NCBI RefSeq assembly: GCF_003219815.1
Contig: NZ_QJVD01000012.1
Span: forward strand, 78,969-142,968
Origin: Arthrobacter livingstonensis
Lineage (GTDB): Bacteria; Actinomycetota; Actinomycetes; Actinomycetales; Micrococcaceae
Direction: 5' to 3'
Length of the DNA: 64,000 bases
The notes under the pieces were generated by a model. The model had not been told where the DNA came from and searched no databases. It saw nothing but the letters and a program-made list of their open reading frames with translations. The stretch's first letter is position 1. Each line of letters starts with the position of its first letter. The position numbers were made by a program, and so were the translations under genes. Below are positions 34,865 through 44,168 of this stretch, piece after piece.

Positions 34865-35122
34865 ATGGATACGCACGGAACCAAGGACAGCAGCCAGGAC
34901 GGCACCATCGTCAACCCCGGCAAGGATGAAGGCCGCGACACCTCGGTCGGGGACGAGGGCGACAACGCCAACGAGCTGCGCTTTGACGAGGAAGACCGCC
35001 TGATCAAGGAGCAATCGCTGCGCCCGGAAGAAGAGGACCGCCTGATCAAGGAGCAGTCGCTGCGCCAGGAAGAGGAAGACCGCCTGACCGGGGAACAGCC
35101 GCTGCGCCCGGAAGCCGACTAG
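34865..35122 (+). CDS. Small acidic protein with three 14-residue tandem repeats
   Basis: An 85-aa hydrophilic protein with no membrane segment. After an N-terminal half rich in Asp, Gly and Asn come three repeats of EEDRLIKEQSLRPE (the third is EEDRLTGEQPLRPE), matching 42-bp DNA repeats at 34988-35113. The repeats would form a charged helix. ATG 34865 has AGGAAGG about 10 nt upstream. The family was not recognised; it lies between pheA and the lipid kinase gene on the opposite strand. Confidence 0.65.
   Translation: MDTHGTKDSSQDGTIVNPGKDEGRDTSVGDEGDNANELRFDEEDRLIKEQSLRPEEEDRLIKEQSLRQEEEDRLTGEQPLRPEAD
34988..35113 (+). repeat. Three tandem 42-bp coding repeats
   Basis: Units 34988-35029, 35030-35071 and 35072-35113 encode the 14-residue repeats of the small acidic protein. 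Units 1 and 2 differ at a few, mostly synonymous, bases; unit 3 has diverged more. Copy number may vary between strains. Confidence 0.85.
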
Positions 35123-35162
35123 CGCACGCCAGGCACGCGTGCCCGCGCCGGGTACGCGTGCC

Positions 35163-36230
35163 TTAGGCCGGGTTGTTTGGCGCAGCCACGCGCACCAGCA
35201 CGGCCTGGTGTTCAACGCTGACCCTGACCACCGTGGCCGAACCCGACGGATCCCCGTCAACCTGCGTCTCCACGGGCATCACGGTGCGGATCACCAGTTT
35301 TTTAGAGCGGTAAAAGTCGATCACGGGGAAGCCGCCCTTGTGCTGGAACGCGATCTTGCCGGCCATGGCAATCCAACCAATGGCACTGCGCGGGCTGACC
35401 ACCACCACGTCCAGGACGCCGTCGTCAATGAGTGCGCCCGGGACAAAGTCGATGCCGCCCGGCAGCAGCCCGCAATTGGCAAACATCACCGACCGCACCT
35501 TGCGTTGCTGCGGGGGCTGGTCGTCCAGGGCGATGCTGACCTTCTTCCGCCGCCCTGCCATGTGCCGGAGTCCGGCCTCGCTGTAGGCCAGCCAGCCGAG
35601 TGACTCCTTGAGCTTTGAGTTGGTGTCGTTCATGACCTCGGCGTCCATGCCCAGCCCGGCAATGACCATGAAGGACTGTTGCGATACGGCGCCGGTGACC
35701 TCGTCCTCGGTCTCCATCAGGCCGGCGTCGATGTGCCGCTGGTGGCCAAACAAGGCAACCTGGACGTTCGCGGCAACGTCATTGATGTCCAGGTTCAGGT
35801 TGCGGGCCAGCAGGTTCCCGGTGCCCAGGGGGATGATCGCCAGGGGCACCTCGGTGCGCCGCAATTCCTGGCCCACGGCGCGCACGGTACCGTCCCCGCC
35901 GCCCACAATAACGACGTCGGACTTGGCCGCCAGGGCCTGCCGCGCCATGGCGTGGCCGGGGTCCGCGGCAGTGGTCTCCAGGAACAGCGGCTCCGGCCAG
36001 CCGGCCAGGGTGGTGGAGCGCAGCAGCAGGGTCTTGGCGGCGGCGGCCCCGCTTTTGGTCGGGTTATAGATGAAGGCCACCTTTTGCGCGGCGGCATGGA
36101 TCTTATGGGGGGATTCGGCGGCGGCGCTGCGGGTGTGCTTGTGGGCCAGCTTGCGGACCCCCAGCCAGCTGAACCCGGCGGCAAGCAGGACGGCGGCCAC
36201 GATGACGGTGATGAGGACTTCAGTTGGCAT
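35163..36230 (-). CDS. Diacylglycerol kinase-family lipid kinase (YegS/DgkB-like)
   Basis: A 355-aa protein. An N-terminal membrane segment (VLITVIVAAVLLAAGFSWLG) is followed by a lipid-kinase catalytic domain: KVAFIYNPTKSG, the nucleotide-binding VIVGGGDGTVRAV and PLGTGNLLARNL. A later VDGDPSG segment belongs to the C-terminal lobe. It probably phosphorylates diacylglycerol or another lipid at the membrane. It is divergent from serS with about 50 bp between starts. Confidence 0.87.
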   Translation of the reverse strand: MPTEVLITVIVAAVLLAAGFSWLGVRKLAHKHTRSAAAESPHKIHAAAQKVAFIYNPTKSGAAAAKTLLLRSTTLAGWPEPLFLETTAADPGHAMARQALAAKSDVVIVGGGDGTVRAVGQELRRTEVPLAIIPLGTGNLLARNLNLDINDVAANVQVALFGHQRHIDAGLMETEDEVTGAVSQQSFMVIAGLGMDAEVMNDTNSKLKESLGWLAYSEAGLRHMAGRRKKVSIALDDQPPQQRKVRSVMFANCGLLPGGIDFVPGALIDDGVLDVVVVSPRSAIGWIAMAGKIAFQHKGGFPVIDFYRSKKLVIRTVMPVETQVDGDPSGSATVVRVSVEHQAVLVRVAAPNNPA

Positions 36231-36281
36231 GATTCTCTAACCATAGCGGTTCGAGTTGTTTTGATTGGATAGGCTTAGGCC

Positions 36282-37559
36282 GTGATCGATGTAAGAGACC
36301 TCTGCGAAAATCCCGCCCAATACCGCGCCAGCCAAAGTGCCCGCGGAGCCGAACCGTCCGTGGTGGATTCCATCATTGCCGCCGACGCCGCCAGGAAGTC
36401 CGCCATCAGCACCTTTGAGGCCCTGCGTGCGGAGCAAAACCTGTACGGCAAGAAGGTGGCACAGGCCAAGGGCGAGGAAAAGCAGGCCCTGCTCGCCGAG
36501 GTCAAGGACCTCTCGGCACGGGTGAAGGCAGCCTCCGCTGCCGCCGATGAAGCCGCTGCCGTGGCGGACAAACTGGTGCGCAGCATGCCCAACCTCATCT
36601 CCGACGGCGTCATGGAAGGCGGCGAGGATGACTATATCGTGGTCAAAACCGTCGGCACGCCGCGTGAATTTGAGGATTTCAAGCCGAGGGACCACCTGGA
36701 AATCGGTGAGCTGATTGGCGCCATTGACATGGAACGCGGCGCCAAGGTCTCGGGTTCCCGCTTTTACTTCCTGAAGGGCGTGGGCGCGCGCCTGGAGCTG
36801 GCGCTGCTGCAGATGGCCATGGACCAGGCCATCGCGGCCGGCTTCACGCCCATGATCACGCCCACCCTGGTGCTGCCCGAGACCATGGCCGGCACCGGCT
36901 TTGACGTGGAGCACGACGCCGAAATCTACCGCCTGGCCGAGGACGACCTCTACCTGGTGGGCACCTCCGAGGTGGCCCTGGCCGGCTACCACGGCCAGGA
37001 AATCATCAACGTGGACGAACCCGTGCGCTACGCCGGCTGGTCCTCGTGCTACCGCCGCGAAGCCGGTTCGCACGGCAAGGACACCCGGGGGATCATCCGC
37101 GTCCACCAGTTCAACAAGGTGGAAATGTTTGTCTACACCACGGTGGAGAAGGCAGCCGCGGAACACCAGCGCCTGCTCGCCTGGGAAGAAGAGATGCTGG
37201 CCAAGGTGGAGCTTCCCTACCGCGTCATTGACACGGCGGCCGGCGACCTTGGCGGCTCCGCTGCCCGCAAGTTCGACTGCGAGGCCTGGGTGCCCACGCA
37301 GGACAACTACCGCGAGCTGACGTCCACCTCCAACTGCACCACCTACCAGGCCCGCCGGCTGAACATCCGCGAGCGTGTGGTGAACGACGACGGCACCAAG
37401 GGTGGGACCCGCGCGGTGGCCACGCTGAACGGCACCTTGGCGACGACACGCTGGATTGTGGCCATCCTGGAGCACCATCAGAACGCCGACGGATCCGTCA
37501 ACGTCCCCGTGGCACTGCGGCCGTACCTCGGTGGCATGGAAGTGTTCCCGGTCCTTTAG
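36282..37559 (+). CDS. serS: Seryl-tRNA synthetase
   Basis: A 425-aa class II aminoacyl-tRNA synthetase. It starts [17 protein letters not shown], the typical SerS N-terminus, followed by the two-helix coiled coil that grips tRNA-Ser (about residues 30-100). Motif 2 is in [25 protein letters not shown], and motif 3 near the end in [12 protein letters not shown] with the usual GGMEVFPVL tail. GTG 36282 is the start. A strong hairpin (37579-37641) follows. Confidence 0.95.
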   Translation: MIDVRDLCENPAQYRASQSARGAEPSVVDSIIAADAARKSAISTFEALRAEQNLYGKKVAQAKGEEKQALLAEVKDLSARVKAASAAADEAAAVADKLVRSMPNLISDGVMEGGEDDYIVVKTVGTPREFEDFKPRDHLEIGELIGAIDMERGAKVSGSRFYFLKGVGARLELALLQMAMDQAIAAGFTPMITPTLVLPETMAGTGFDVEHDAEIYRLAEDDLYLVGTSEVALAGYHGQEIINVDEPVRYAGWSSCYRREAGSHGKDTRGIIRVHQFNKVEMFVYTTVEKAAAEHQRLLAWEEEMLAKVELPYRVIDTAAGDLGGSAARKFDCEAWVPTQDNYRELTSTSNCTTYQARRLNIRERVVNDDGTKGGTRAVATLNGTLATTRWIVAILEHHQNADGSVNVPVALRPYLGGMEVFPVL

Positions 37560-37578
37560 GCGCCTTCCGGAGGTCCTG

Positions 37579-37641
37579 CATGAACGCCGGGTAAATATTC
37601 ACACTGTGCACACGGCTGTGGGTATTCACCCGGCGTTCATG
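37579..37641 (+). terminator. Strong hairpin after serS
   Basis: Perfect 14-bp arms CATGAACGCCGGGT (37579-37592) and ACCCGGCGTTCATG (37628-37641), with pairing that can extend inwards. TGTTTAAG follows. It is a likely terminator, although the 35-nt loop with GTGCAC in it is longer than usual. Confidence 0.55.
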
Positions 37642-37696
37642 TGTTTAAGAAGGGGCCGCCTAGCTGTTGCAGGGCCGGATCTGGTTCACTGGATAT

Positions 37697-38566
37697 ATGA
37701 CTATGACAGCAAATGCAGCCGTCCCTGGCATCGATGACCAGGAAATCGCAGCACCGGCACCTGCAGCAAAAACCGACCGCTACCTCGTGGCCCTTGACGT
37801 CGACGGAACCCTGGTGGACCACGACGGCAACATGGCCGGCGCCGTCCGCGACGCCGCCCAGGCGGTGGTGGGCGCCGGCCACGAAATCATCATTGCCACC
37901 GGCCGCTCCCTCGGCGCCATGCTTCCGGTGGTCGAGCAGATCGGAATGGTCCGCGGCTACGGGGTGTGCTCCAACGGGGGCGTGACCGTGCGCCTGGACC
38001 CCGCACTTGAGCGCGGCTACGAGATCATTGAGCGGGTCACGTTCAGACCCAGGGCCGCCCTGACCACGCTTCGCGAGAAGATTCCGGGAGCCCGGTTCGC
38101 CCTGGAGGACGCCGAGGGCAACTTCCTGTCCACCTCCCGCTTCCAGGACGCCAGCTTTGGCATCGAGGCCCGCGGCGTGGATTTCCACCACCTGCTGGAT
38201 GCCCAGGCCGTCCGGGTGGTGGTCAACAGCGCCGACGCCAGCACGGCGGAGTTTTCCGCGGCGATTGCCGCCGCCGGACTGCAGGGGGTCGCCTATGCGG
38301 TGGGCTGGAGTGCCTGGCTGGACATTGCGGCGGCCGGTGTGACCAAGGCCTCGGCCCTGGAGAAGCTGCGTGCCGGGATGGGCATTGACGCGGCCCGGAC
38401 GGTGGCCGTGGGAGACGGCTCCAACGACATTGAGATGCTCCGCTGGGCCGGCCGCGGCGTGGCCATGGGGCAGGCGGAGGCCGACGTCCTGGCCGCCGCC
38501 AACGAGGTCACGGCCTCGGTGTACGACGACGGCGCTGCCGCCGTCCTGCGCAGCCTGCTCGCCTAG
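37697..38566 (+). CDS. HAD-superfamily Cof-type phosphatase
   Basis: A 289-aa HAD hydrolase with motif I VALDVDGTLVDHDG, motif II IIATGRSLG, motif III lysine in GVTKASAL and motif IV VGDGSNDIEMLRWAG. It has a short polar N-terminal extension of about 35 residues. ATG 37697 or ATG 37703 may be used; neither has a strong Shine-Dalgarno sequence. It is distinct from the one at 22630 and of unknown substrate. It lies downstream of serS beyond a hairpin. Confidence 0.85.
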   Translation: MTMTANAAVPGIDDQEIAAPAPAAKTDRYLVALDVDGTLVDHDGNMAGAVRDAAQAVVGAGHEIIIATGRSLGAMLPVVEQIGMVRGYGVCSNGGVTVRLDPALERGYEIIERVTFRPRAALTTLREKIPGARFALEDAEGNFLSTSRFQDASFGIEARGVDFHHLLDAQAVRVVVNSADASTAEFSAAIAAAGLQGVAYAVGWSAWLDIAAAGVTKASALEKLRAGMGIDAARTVAVGDGSNDIEMLRWAGRGVAMGQAEADVLAAANEVTASVYDDGAAAVLRSLLA

Positions 38567-38669
38567 CCTGTCCGCGGCAGATTGCGTGCCGGGTCGTCGG
38601 GCCGGGCGCCGGGAAAACCGGTCCAACGTCCCGTTCCGTCGCCGGGAACGGGGCATTCCTGCACTCGGT

Positions 38670-38750
38670 TTCGCGAGAGCGGGGTCAGGCCGCGAGGACG
38701 GCGCGAAGAAGATGCACCGCCCTCGCGGCTTGACCCCGTCTTCGGCGAAT
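38670..38750. repeat. Dispersed intergenic repeat, copy B, with a 21-bp-arm hairpin (38681-38737)
   Basis: The related copy is at 18695-18777. Here the left arm 38681-38701 (GGGGTCAGGCCGCGAGGACGG, written as positions with start GGGGTCA) pairs with 38717-38737 with two mismatches and a 15-nt loop. It sits in the 319-bp gene-free gap 38567-38885, which also holds the repeat at 38811-38861 and nothing else I could identify. It may act as a terminator between the converging HAD and ppa genes. Confidence 0.6.
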
Positions 38751-38810
38751 CCGGGCAGGCCCGGTCAGCGGAGCAGGGGCAAAACAAAGGCGGCGCCCCG
38801 CTCCCCAGCC

Positions 38811-38861
38811 GCTCCCACTGCTCGCCAGCTCGCAGCGGGTCCCTCGCGTCCGTGGGCCCAG
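38811..38861. repeat. Dispersed intergenic repeat (CTCCCAC...GGGTCCCTCG family), copy 1
   Basis: This copy reads CTCCCACTGCTCGC, then AGCTCGCAGCGGGTCCCTCG, then GTGGGCCC. Related copies lie at 41087-41151, 60945-61011, 63806-63850 and, more weakly, 33382-33423. All are outside genes. The outer CCCAC and GTGGG can pair. Confidence 0.65.
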
Positions 38862-38885
38862 GGGGCGCCGCCGTCGTACTTGGTT

Positions 38886-39374
38886 TTAGTGGCCCTCGGC
38901 CTCGAAGCGCTTGATGGAGGCTTCCAGCTCGGCTTCGGCGGCGGCGCGGTCGGCCCAGCCATCGGCCTTGACCCACTTGCCGGGCTCCAGGTCCTTGTAG
39001 CGGGTGAAGAAGTGCTCGATCTCCTTGACCAGGTACTCGTCAATGTCAGAGAGTTCCTGGATGTGGTCATAGCGCTTGTCGTCAACAACACACAGGACCT
39101 TGGCGTCTCCGCCGGACTCATCGGTCATGTTGAACACTGCAATGGGGCGGGCATCGACAACAACGCCGGGGTGCAGGTCAAAGTCCTGCAGCATGACCAG
39201 GGCGTCCAGGGGATCGCCGTCTTCGCCGAGGGTGTTGTCGAAGAAGCCGTAGTGGGTGGGGTACTGCATCGAGGTGAACAGCACGCGGTCCAGGCGGACG
39301 CGGCCGGTCTCATGGTCAACCTCGTATTTGACGCGTGATCCGCGCGGGATCTCGATGGTGACGTCGTGCTTCAT
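38886..39374 (-). CDS. ppa: Inorganic pyrophosphatase
   Basis: A 162-aa family I soluble pyrophosphatase. It starts [18 protein letters not shown] and has [23 protein letters not shown] with the metal-binding aspartates of the D-x-DP-x-D signature, then [10 protein letters not shown]. It hydrolyses pyrophosphate from biosynthesis. ATG 39374 has GAGGAG 9 nt upstream and is preferred over an earlier in-frame start at 39389. A run of eight G's lies about 20 bp upstream of the start. Confidence 0.95.
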   Translation of the reverse strand: MKHDVTIEIPRGSRVKYEVDHETGRVRLDRVLFTSMQYPTHYGFFDNTLGEDGDPLDALVMLQDFDLHPGVVVDARPIAVFNMTDESGGDAKVLCVVDDKRYDHIQELSDIDEYLVKEIEHFFTRYKDLEPGKWVKADGWADRAAAEAELEASIKRFEAEGH

Positions 39375-39578
39375 CGTTGTGCTCCTCATGATGGGGGGGG
39401 TGTGCGCGGCCGGGCGCGGCCGATCCTACAAAAATTACGTCTAGTATGAGGATATAGGCGCTTTTTGCTCTGCCGAAATGCCGCCCTTGCCCACCCGCGT
39501 CATCCGTGCGCGATGAGACCTGCCCCCAAACGAATTTTTGCGTACCGGGCCCGCCGCTGAAAAGGAAATGCCTGCACC

Positions 39579-41060
39579 ATGGGACGCACGTCAAAAGCTG
39601 TGACGAGCGCAGTGCTCATCCTGGCGCTCGCCGCGGTCACCGTTCCCGCCGGCATGAACCTGGTCCCCGCCCTGCTGCCCACGTTCGTGGTGGCGGCGCC
39701 GCTCCCGGCCGCACAGCTGGCACCCACCTCGCTTTCCACGGTGACGGGGATTGCCCCGCTGTCCACGAAAGCGCCGCTTCCGGACGCCGCAAAGCTGGGG
39801 GCGGCGCTGGATGAGGCGCTCAAACTCGACGCCGTTGGCCAGTTCAGTGCCTATGTCACCGACGCGTCCACCGGTAAGGTGCTTTATTCGCACGACGGCG
39901 GCAGTGCCCGCACGCCCGCGTCAAACCTGAAGCTGCTCACGGCTACGGCGGCGTTGACGTCGCTGGGTGCCGGTACACGCCTTGAGACCTCGGTGGTGGC
40001 AGGGGACACCCCGAATGCGCTGGTGCTCAAGGCTGGCGGCGACGCCATGCTGTCCGACGGCGCCAGCGACCCCTCCGCCGTCATGGGCCATGCCGGGCTC
40101 GCCACCCTGGCCAAGAAGACTGCCGCGGCCCTGGCCGCCGGCGGTGTCAAGGGCCCCGTCACACTCAGCATTGACGACCACCTGTTCACCGGCCCCGCAC
40201 TGAACCCGGAATGGGACACAGGGGATGTGAACGCCGGGGAGATCGCGCCAATCTACCCCATGGCCCTGTATGCCGGGCGCACCGCCGCAAGCACCACAGC
40301 CGGCGGCGCGGGTCCGCGCCCGCAGGACGCGGCCCTGGCCGTGGCCGTGGAATTTGATGCCGCGCTGAAGGATGCGGGCGTTGAAACCAAGGGGTCCATC
40401 ACCCACACCGCCGCGCCGTCACCTGCTGGCGCAGCCGCAAAGTCTCCGACGGGCAAGGCTTCGCCCGGCGCAACCTCGTCGGACACGGCCTTTTCCGGGG
40501 CCGTCCTTGCCTCGGTCAGTTCCGCCACTGTGGCCCAGCAGGTGCAGTACCTGCTCGTCGAATCGGACAACTACCTTGCCGAGGTCATGGGCCGGCTCGT
40601 GGCCGTGAAGCAGGGCATGGACGCCACCAATGAAGGCTCCGTGGCTGCCGTGCGCGACGTCCTTTCCGGTCTGGGCCTGCCGTTGGAAGGCGCCGTCACC
40701 GTGGACAACTGCGGCCTGGCCGGCAATGACCTGATCAGCGCCCGCCAGCTCGTTGAAGTGGTCTCCTACCTCCTGGCCCACACCGGCACCGATGCGGGCC
40801 TTGCCCTGGAAGGCCTGCCCATTGCCGGGCTGACCGGCACCCTGGGCGACCGCTTTGTGGATCCGGGCACGGTGGCCGCCGCAGGCCTGGTCCGTGCCAA
40901 GACGGGGACCCTGAACCGGGTGTCGACCCTGTCCGGTTACGTGATCAACGCCCAAGGGCGGCTGCTGGCCTTCTCCGTGATGGGCAACAAGCTGGCCGGC
41001 GGCCCGGCCTCCGCCATTCCCGTCATCGACGCCGCTGCGGCAGCCCTCGCCAAAAGCTGA
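39579..41060 (+). CDS. dacB: D-alanyl-D-alanine carboxypeptidase/endopeptidase (PBP4 family)
   Basis: A 493-aa S13-family penicillin-binding protein. An N-terminal signal or anchor segment (about residues 8-30) is followed by the active-site triads: SNLK (Ser115-Lys118), SDN (329-331) and KTG (441-443). It trims or opens peptidoglycan cross-links outside the membrane. An Ala/Pro/Ser-rich stretch at about residues 278-303 looks like a flexible insert. It is the first of a same-strand run through the zinc protease, tilS and hpt genes. Confidence 0.9.
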   Translation: MGRTSKAVTSAVLILALAAVTVPAGMNLVPALLPTFVVAAPLPAAQLAPTSLSTVTGIAPLSTKAPLPDAAKLGAALDEALKLDAVGQFSAYVTDASTGKVLYSHDGGSARTPASNLKLLTATAALTSLGAGTRLETSVVAGDTPNALVLKAGGDAMLSDGASDPSAVMGHAGLATLAKKTAAALAAGGVKGPVTLSIDDHLFTGPALNPEWDTGDVNAGEIAPIYPMALYAGRTAASTTAGGAGPRPQDAALAVAVEFDAALKDAGVETKGSITHTAAPSPAGAAAKSPTGKASPGATSSDTAFSGAVLASVSSATVAQQVQYLLVESDNYLAEVMGRLVAVKQGMDATNEGSVAAVRDVLSGLGLPLEGAVTVDNCGLAGNDLISARQLVEVVSYLLAHTGTDAGLALEGLPIAGLTGTLGDRFVDPGTVAAAGLVRAKTGTLNRVSTLSGYVINAQGRLLAFSVMGNKLAGGPASAIPVIDAAAAALAKS

Positions 41061-41086
41061 CCGTCCCGCACCCCGGGAGGTTCGAG

Positions 41087-41151
41087 ATGATCCCCACGCC
41101 CTCCCACCACTCGCAGGCTCGCGGCGGGTCCCTCGGGCGCGTGGGCCCACC
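41087..41151. repeat. Dispersed intergenic repeat (CTCCCAC...GGGTCCCTCG family), copy 2
   Basis: It begins GATGATCCCCACGC, close to GATAATCCCCAGCGC of the copy at 60945, and continues through CTCCCACCACTCGC, GGCGGGTCCCTCG and GTGGGCCCAC. It lies between dacB and the zinc protease gene. Confidence 0.65.
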
Positions 41152-41197
41152 ACAGGGTGTCATTATCTTGAACTTCAATACAGGGAAATGTGATCTG

Positions 41198-42358
41198 ATG
41201 GGAAACATGAGCCCGCAAAGCAGCGCACCGACAACCCCTCCCGCCACCGCCAGCATGGTCAACTGGGACCTGGCCGCCAAAACGGCAGCCAACCTGGCCC
41301 CGGCCGGCCCTTCGCTCAACGGCTCGGAAATTGGCCGCGCCGTGGAAAACCTGCGCCTCATGGCGGAGAAGTCGGTGCCGCACGTGCACGAGATCAGCAG
41401 GCTTGAAGCAGCCCGGGACCTGCGCGATTCCGAGGTGCTGGTGGTGGACCGGGCCTCGTGGGCGAAGGCCAACACGCAGAGCTTTGCCGTCATGATGGAC
41501 CCGATCATGGCCGCGCTCGCCGCCAAGCAGTCGTCTGCCGGCAAGAATGCGGCGGCCGCCAGTGCCACCGTGACCGGTGCCCAGCTGGGCGCCGCGCTGG
41601 CCTTTCTTTCCAGCAAGGTCCTGGGACAGTACGACCCCTTCGCGGCGCTGGCCGGCCAGCGGGAGTCCAAGGAGAACGCCGGCGCGGAGCTGCCGGCCAG
41701 CGGCGGCCGCCTGCTCCTGGTAGCCCCGAACATCATCACCGTGGAGCGGGACCTCAAAGTGGACCCGTCCGATTTCCGGCTCTGGGTGTGCCTTCATGAG
41801 CAAACCCACCGCGTCCAGTTTGCCGCGGCCCCCTGGCTGCGCCACCACATGCTCTCCGAAATTGAAAAGCTGGGCGGACTCCTGGTCGGTGACAGCGAGA
41901 ACCTGGGCGAGCGCCTGCTGCAGGCCACCAAGGCGCTGGCCAGCAAAAAACCCGCCACGCCGGACGTACCCAGCCGCGGCGGCGTCCTGGACCTGCTCCA
42001 GAACCCGGAGCAGAAGGCGGCGCTCTCCCACGTCACGGCCGTCATGAGCCTTTTGGAAGGCCACGCCAACGTGGTCATGGACGGCGTGGACCAAACCATT
42101 GTGCCCACGGTGCGCACCATCCGCCAGCGTTTCAACAGCCGCGGCAAGGACCGCGGGTTCATTGAAAAGTTCGTTAGAAACCTGATGGGGCTTGACGCAA
42201 AAATGCGACAATACAGCGACGGCGCCAAATTTGTGCGCGAGGTGGTGGCCATCGCAGGCATGGACGGCTTCAACAACGTCTGGACGCAAGCGGAAAATCT
42301 GCCCACGGAACCGGAAATCCACGATGCCCGCCTCTGGGTCGACCGGATGGGCCTGTAG
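41198..42358 (+). CDS. DUF2342-family zinc-dependent metalloprotease
   Basis: A 386-aa actinobacterial protein of the DUF2342 family (also called coenzyme F420 biosynthesis-associated). The zinc-binding HEQTH lies in LWVCLHEQTHRVQF, and SLLEGHANVVMDGV carries a conserved Glu and His. Family members are predicted proteases or hydrolases; the substrate is unknown. ATG 41198 (with AGGGAAA upstream) is chosen over frame extensions that would pass through the dispersed repeat. tilS follows, a pairing common in actinobacteria. Confidence 0.82.
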   Translation: MGNMSPQSSAPTTPPATASMVNWDLAAKTAANLAPAGPSLNGSEIGRAVENLRLMAEKSVPHVHEISRLEAARDLRDSEVLVVDRASWAKANTQSFAVMMDPIMAALAAKQSSAGKNAAAASATVTGAQLGAALAFLSSKVLGQYDPFAALAGQRESKENAGAELPASGGRLLLVAPNIITVERDLKVDPSDFRLWVCLHEQTHRVQFAAAPWLRHHMLSEIEKLGGLLVGDSENLGERLLQATKALASKKPATPDVPSRGGVLDLLQNPEQKAALSHVTAVMSLLEGHANVVMDGVDQTIVPTVRTIRQRFNSRGKDRGFIEKFVRNLMGLDAKMRQYSDGAKFVREVVAIAGMDGFNNVWTQAENLPTEPEIHDARLWVDRMGL

Positions 42359-42397
42359 GTGGGCCTGCCGGACACTCCCCCTGGAAGGACCAGCCAG

Positions 42398-43483
42398 GTG
42401 ATCGCCGGACAGACCCGCCCGCGACGGCGCCTGGACCCCACGGTGGGCAAGGCCCGCAAGATGGTCGCCGAACTGCTGGGCCTGTCCACCACCGGAAAGC
42501 ACCACCCGCTCGAGCACCCTCCGCTGCTGCTGGTGGGCTGCAGCGGGGGCCCGGACTCGCTGGCCCTGGCCGCCGTCACCGCCTTCTTTGCCACCCGGGG
42601 CGAGGTGCGGGTGGGCGCCGTGGTGGTGGACCACCAGATGCAGCCGGACAGCGCGGGCGTTGCCGCGCGGACGGCGGAACAGCTGCGCGGCCTGGGCCTT
42701 GACCCGGTCCAGGTGCGCACCGTGGACTTGGAGCACGACGGGGGCGGCCCCGAGGCGGCTGCCCGCTCCGCCCGCTTTGGCGCACTGGACGCCGCTGCCC
42801 GGGAGCTGGGCGCAGCAACGGTCCTGCTGGGCCACACAATGGACGACCAGGCCGAATCGGTGCTGTTGGGCCTGGCCCGCGGCTCCGGCACCCGATCGCT
42901 GGCGGGCATGCGCGCCCGCCGGGGACTGTACGCGCGCCCGTTCCTGAAGCTGCGCAGGGATGAGACGTTGGCCATATGCCGGGCGCTGGAGCTGGAGCCG
43001 TGGCATGATCCCGCCAACTCCGACGGGTCCTATCTGCGAGTGCGGGTCCGGCACAATGTGCTGCCGTTCCTGGCCGCGGAGCTGGGACCGGCTGTCACCG
43101 AATCCCTGGCCCGGTCGGCCGCCATCCTGGGCCACGACGCCGACCTTCTCGACGAACTTGCCGACGCGGAATTTGGCCGGATCGCGCAGGTGCTGCCCGC
43201 GGATGGGGCCGATCCCATGGAGGTCAGCCTCCCGGAAGAGACGCTTAGGGGGCTGGCCCCGGCCCTGAGGATGAGAGTGTTGGCGAAGTCCGTCGTCGTG
43301 CTTGGCGGCCTTCAACCCAGCCAGGAGCGGCTGGGCGCCGCGGAGGCCCTACTGGAAAGGAAGGGCTCCGCCGGGCCGGTGCAAATGGCCGGAAAAGTCA
43401 GCGCCTACCGAATATCACGCCGCCAAGCCGTTCCCCAAGAGGGCACCGGCTATGGGAAGCTTGTCCTGAGGCGCAGTGTGTGA
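42398..43483 (+). CDS. tilS: tRNA(Ile)-lysidine synthetase
   Basis: A 361-aa PP-loop ATPase that converts the wobble C of tRNA-Ile(CAU) to lysidine so that it reads AUA. The ATP-binding SGGPDS (GCSGGPDSLALAA) is followed by VDHQMQPDS, GHTMDDQAESVLLGLARGSG and RHNVLPFLA. The substrate-binding C-terminal domain is short. GTG 42398 has GGAAGGA 8 nt upstream and is preferred over GTG 42359, which directly follows the previous stop. Confidence 0.9.
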   Translation: MIAGQTRPRRRLDPTVGKARKMVAELLGLSTTGKHHPLEHPPLLLVGCSGGPDSLALAAVTAFFATRGEVRVGAVVVDHQMQPDSAGVAARTAEQLRGLGLDPVQVRTVDLEHDGGGPEAAARSARFGALDAAARELGAATVLLGHTMDDQAESVLLGLARGSGTRSLAGMRARRGLYARPFLKLRRDETLAICRALELEPWHDPANSDGSYLRVRVRHNVLPFLAAELGPAVTESLARSAAILGHDADLLDELADAEFGRIAQVLPADGADPMEVSLPEETLRGLAPALRMRVLAKSVVVLGGLQPSQERLGAAEALLERKGSAGPVQMAGKVSAYRISRRQAVPQEGTGYGKLVLRRSV

Positions 43484-43544
43484 GCATTGCCGCATTGCCG
43501 CATTACCAGCCAGTAACAAAGTCCTTTACTTTCAGGAGCCATTG

Positions 43545-44096
43545 GTGGATTCACAAGACGTCCAGGCCGATCTCAAGCACGTTCTTTACACGAAAGAACA
43601 AATTCAAACTCGCGTAGCCGAACTGGCCGCACAGATCGATGCGGACTACGAGGGCCGCGACGTCCTGCTGGTCGGCGTGCTCAAGGGCGCCGTCATGATC
43701 ATGGCGGACCTTTCCCGCGCACTGCACAGCCACGTCACCATGGACTGGATGGCGGTGTCCTCCTACGGCTCCGGTACGCAATCCTCCGGCGTGGTGCGCA
43801 TCCTCAAGGACCTCGAGACGGACCTCATGGGCAAGCACGTGCTGATCGTCGAGGACATCATCGACTCAGGCCTGACGCTGTCATGGCTGAAGGCCAACTT
43901 GATTTCCCGTGGCCCCGCTTCGGTGGAAATCTGCACATTGTTGCGCAAGCCGGATGCTGCCAAGGTTGAAATTGATGTCAGGTACGTCGGCTATGAGATC
44001 CCCAGCGAGTTTGTGGTGGGCTACGGGCTGGATTTTGCCGAGAAGTACCGCAACCTGGATTTCATCGGCACGCTGGCGCCGCACATTTACGAGTAG
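43545..44096 (+). CDS. hpt: Hypoxanthine phosphoribosyltransferase
   Basis: A 183-aa purine salvage enzyme that converts hypoxanthine or guanine plus PRPP to IMP or GMP. The PRPP-binding loop is VLIVEDIIDSGLTLSWL. LLVGVLKGAVMIMADL and MAVSSYGSG match the family, and DVRYVGYEIPSEFVVGYGLDF the C-terminal part. GTG 43545 has CAGGAG 6 nt upstream (TTG 43542 is an alternative). It is the usual neighbour of tilS and ftsH in actinobacteria. A strong hairpin follows. Confidence 0.92.
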   Translation: MDSQDVQADLKHVLYTKEQIQTRVAELAAQIDADYEGRDVLLVGVLKGAVMIMADLSRALHSHVTMDWMAVSSYGSGTQSSGVVRILKDLETDLMGKHVLIVEDIIDSGLTLSWLKANLISRGPASVEICTLLRKPDAAKVEIDVRYVGYEIPSEFVVGYGLDFAEKYRNLDFIGTLAPHIYE

Positions 44097-44110
44097 TTTT
44101 TGCTTGGGCC

Positions 44111-44168
44111 GCGCCCGTTTCCGCTTTTCGCGCCCGTACGACGGGGCGCCGAAAGCGGAAACGGGCGC
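44111..44168 (+). terminator. Strong hairpin between hpt and ftsH
   Basis: Arms GCGCCCGTTTCCGCTTT (44111-44127) and AAAGCGGAAACGGGCGC (44152-44168) pair perfectly over 17 bp, and pairing continues inwards around GCGCCC/GGGGCGC. It lies 14 bp after hpt and probably ends that transcript. The rest of the gap to 44365 holds no gene. Confidence 0.65.

Noticed and set aside
34988-35113. CRISPR-like repeats
   Set aside because: The 42-bp units are contiguous, in frame and code for protein repeats.
39393-39400. Run of eight G's near the ppa start as a phase-variation tract
   Set aside because: It lies upstream of the start in a housekeeping gene and would not shift a reading frame.
40937-43315. A 792-codon minus-strand open frame across dacB, the zinc protease and tilS
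   Set aside because: It crosses three well-supported genes and shows low-complexity His/Gln/Arg-rich shadow composition.
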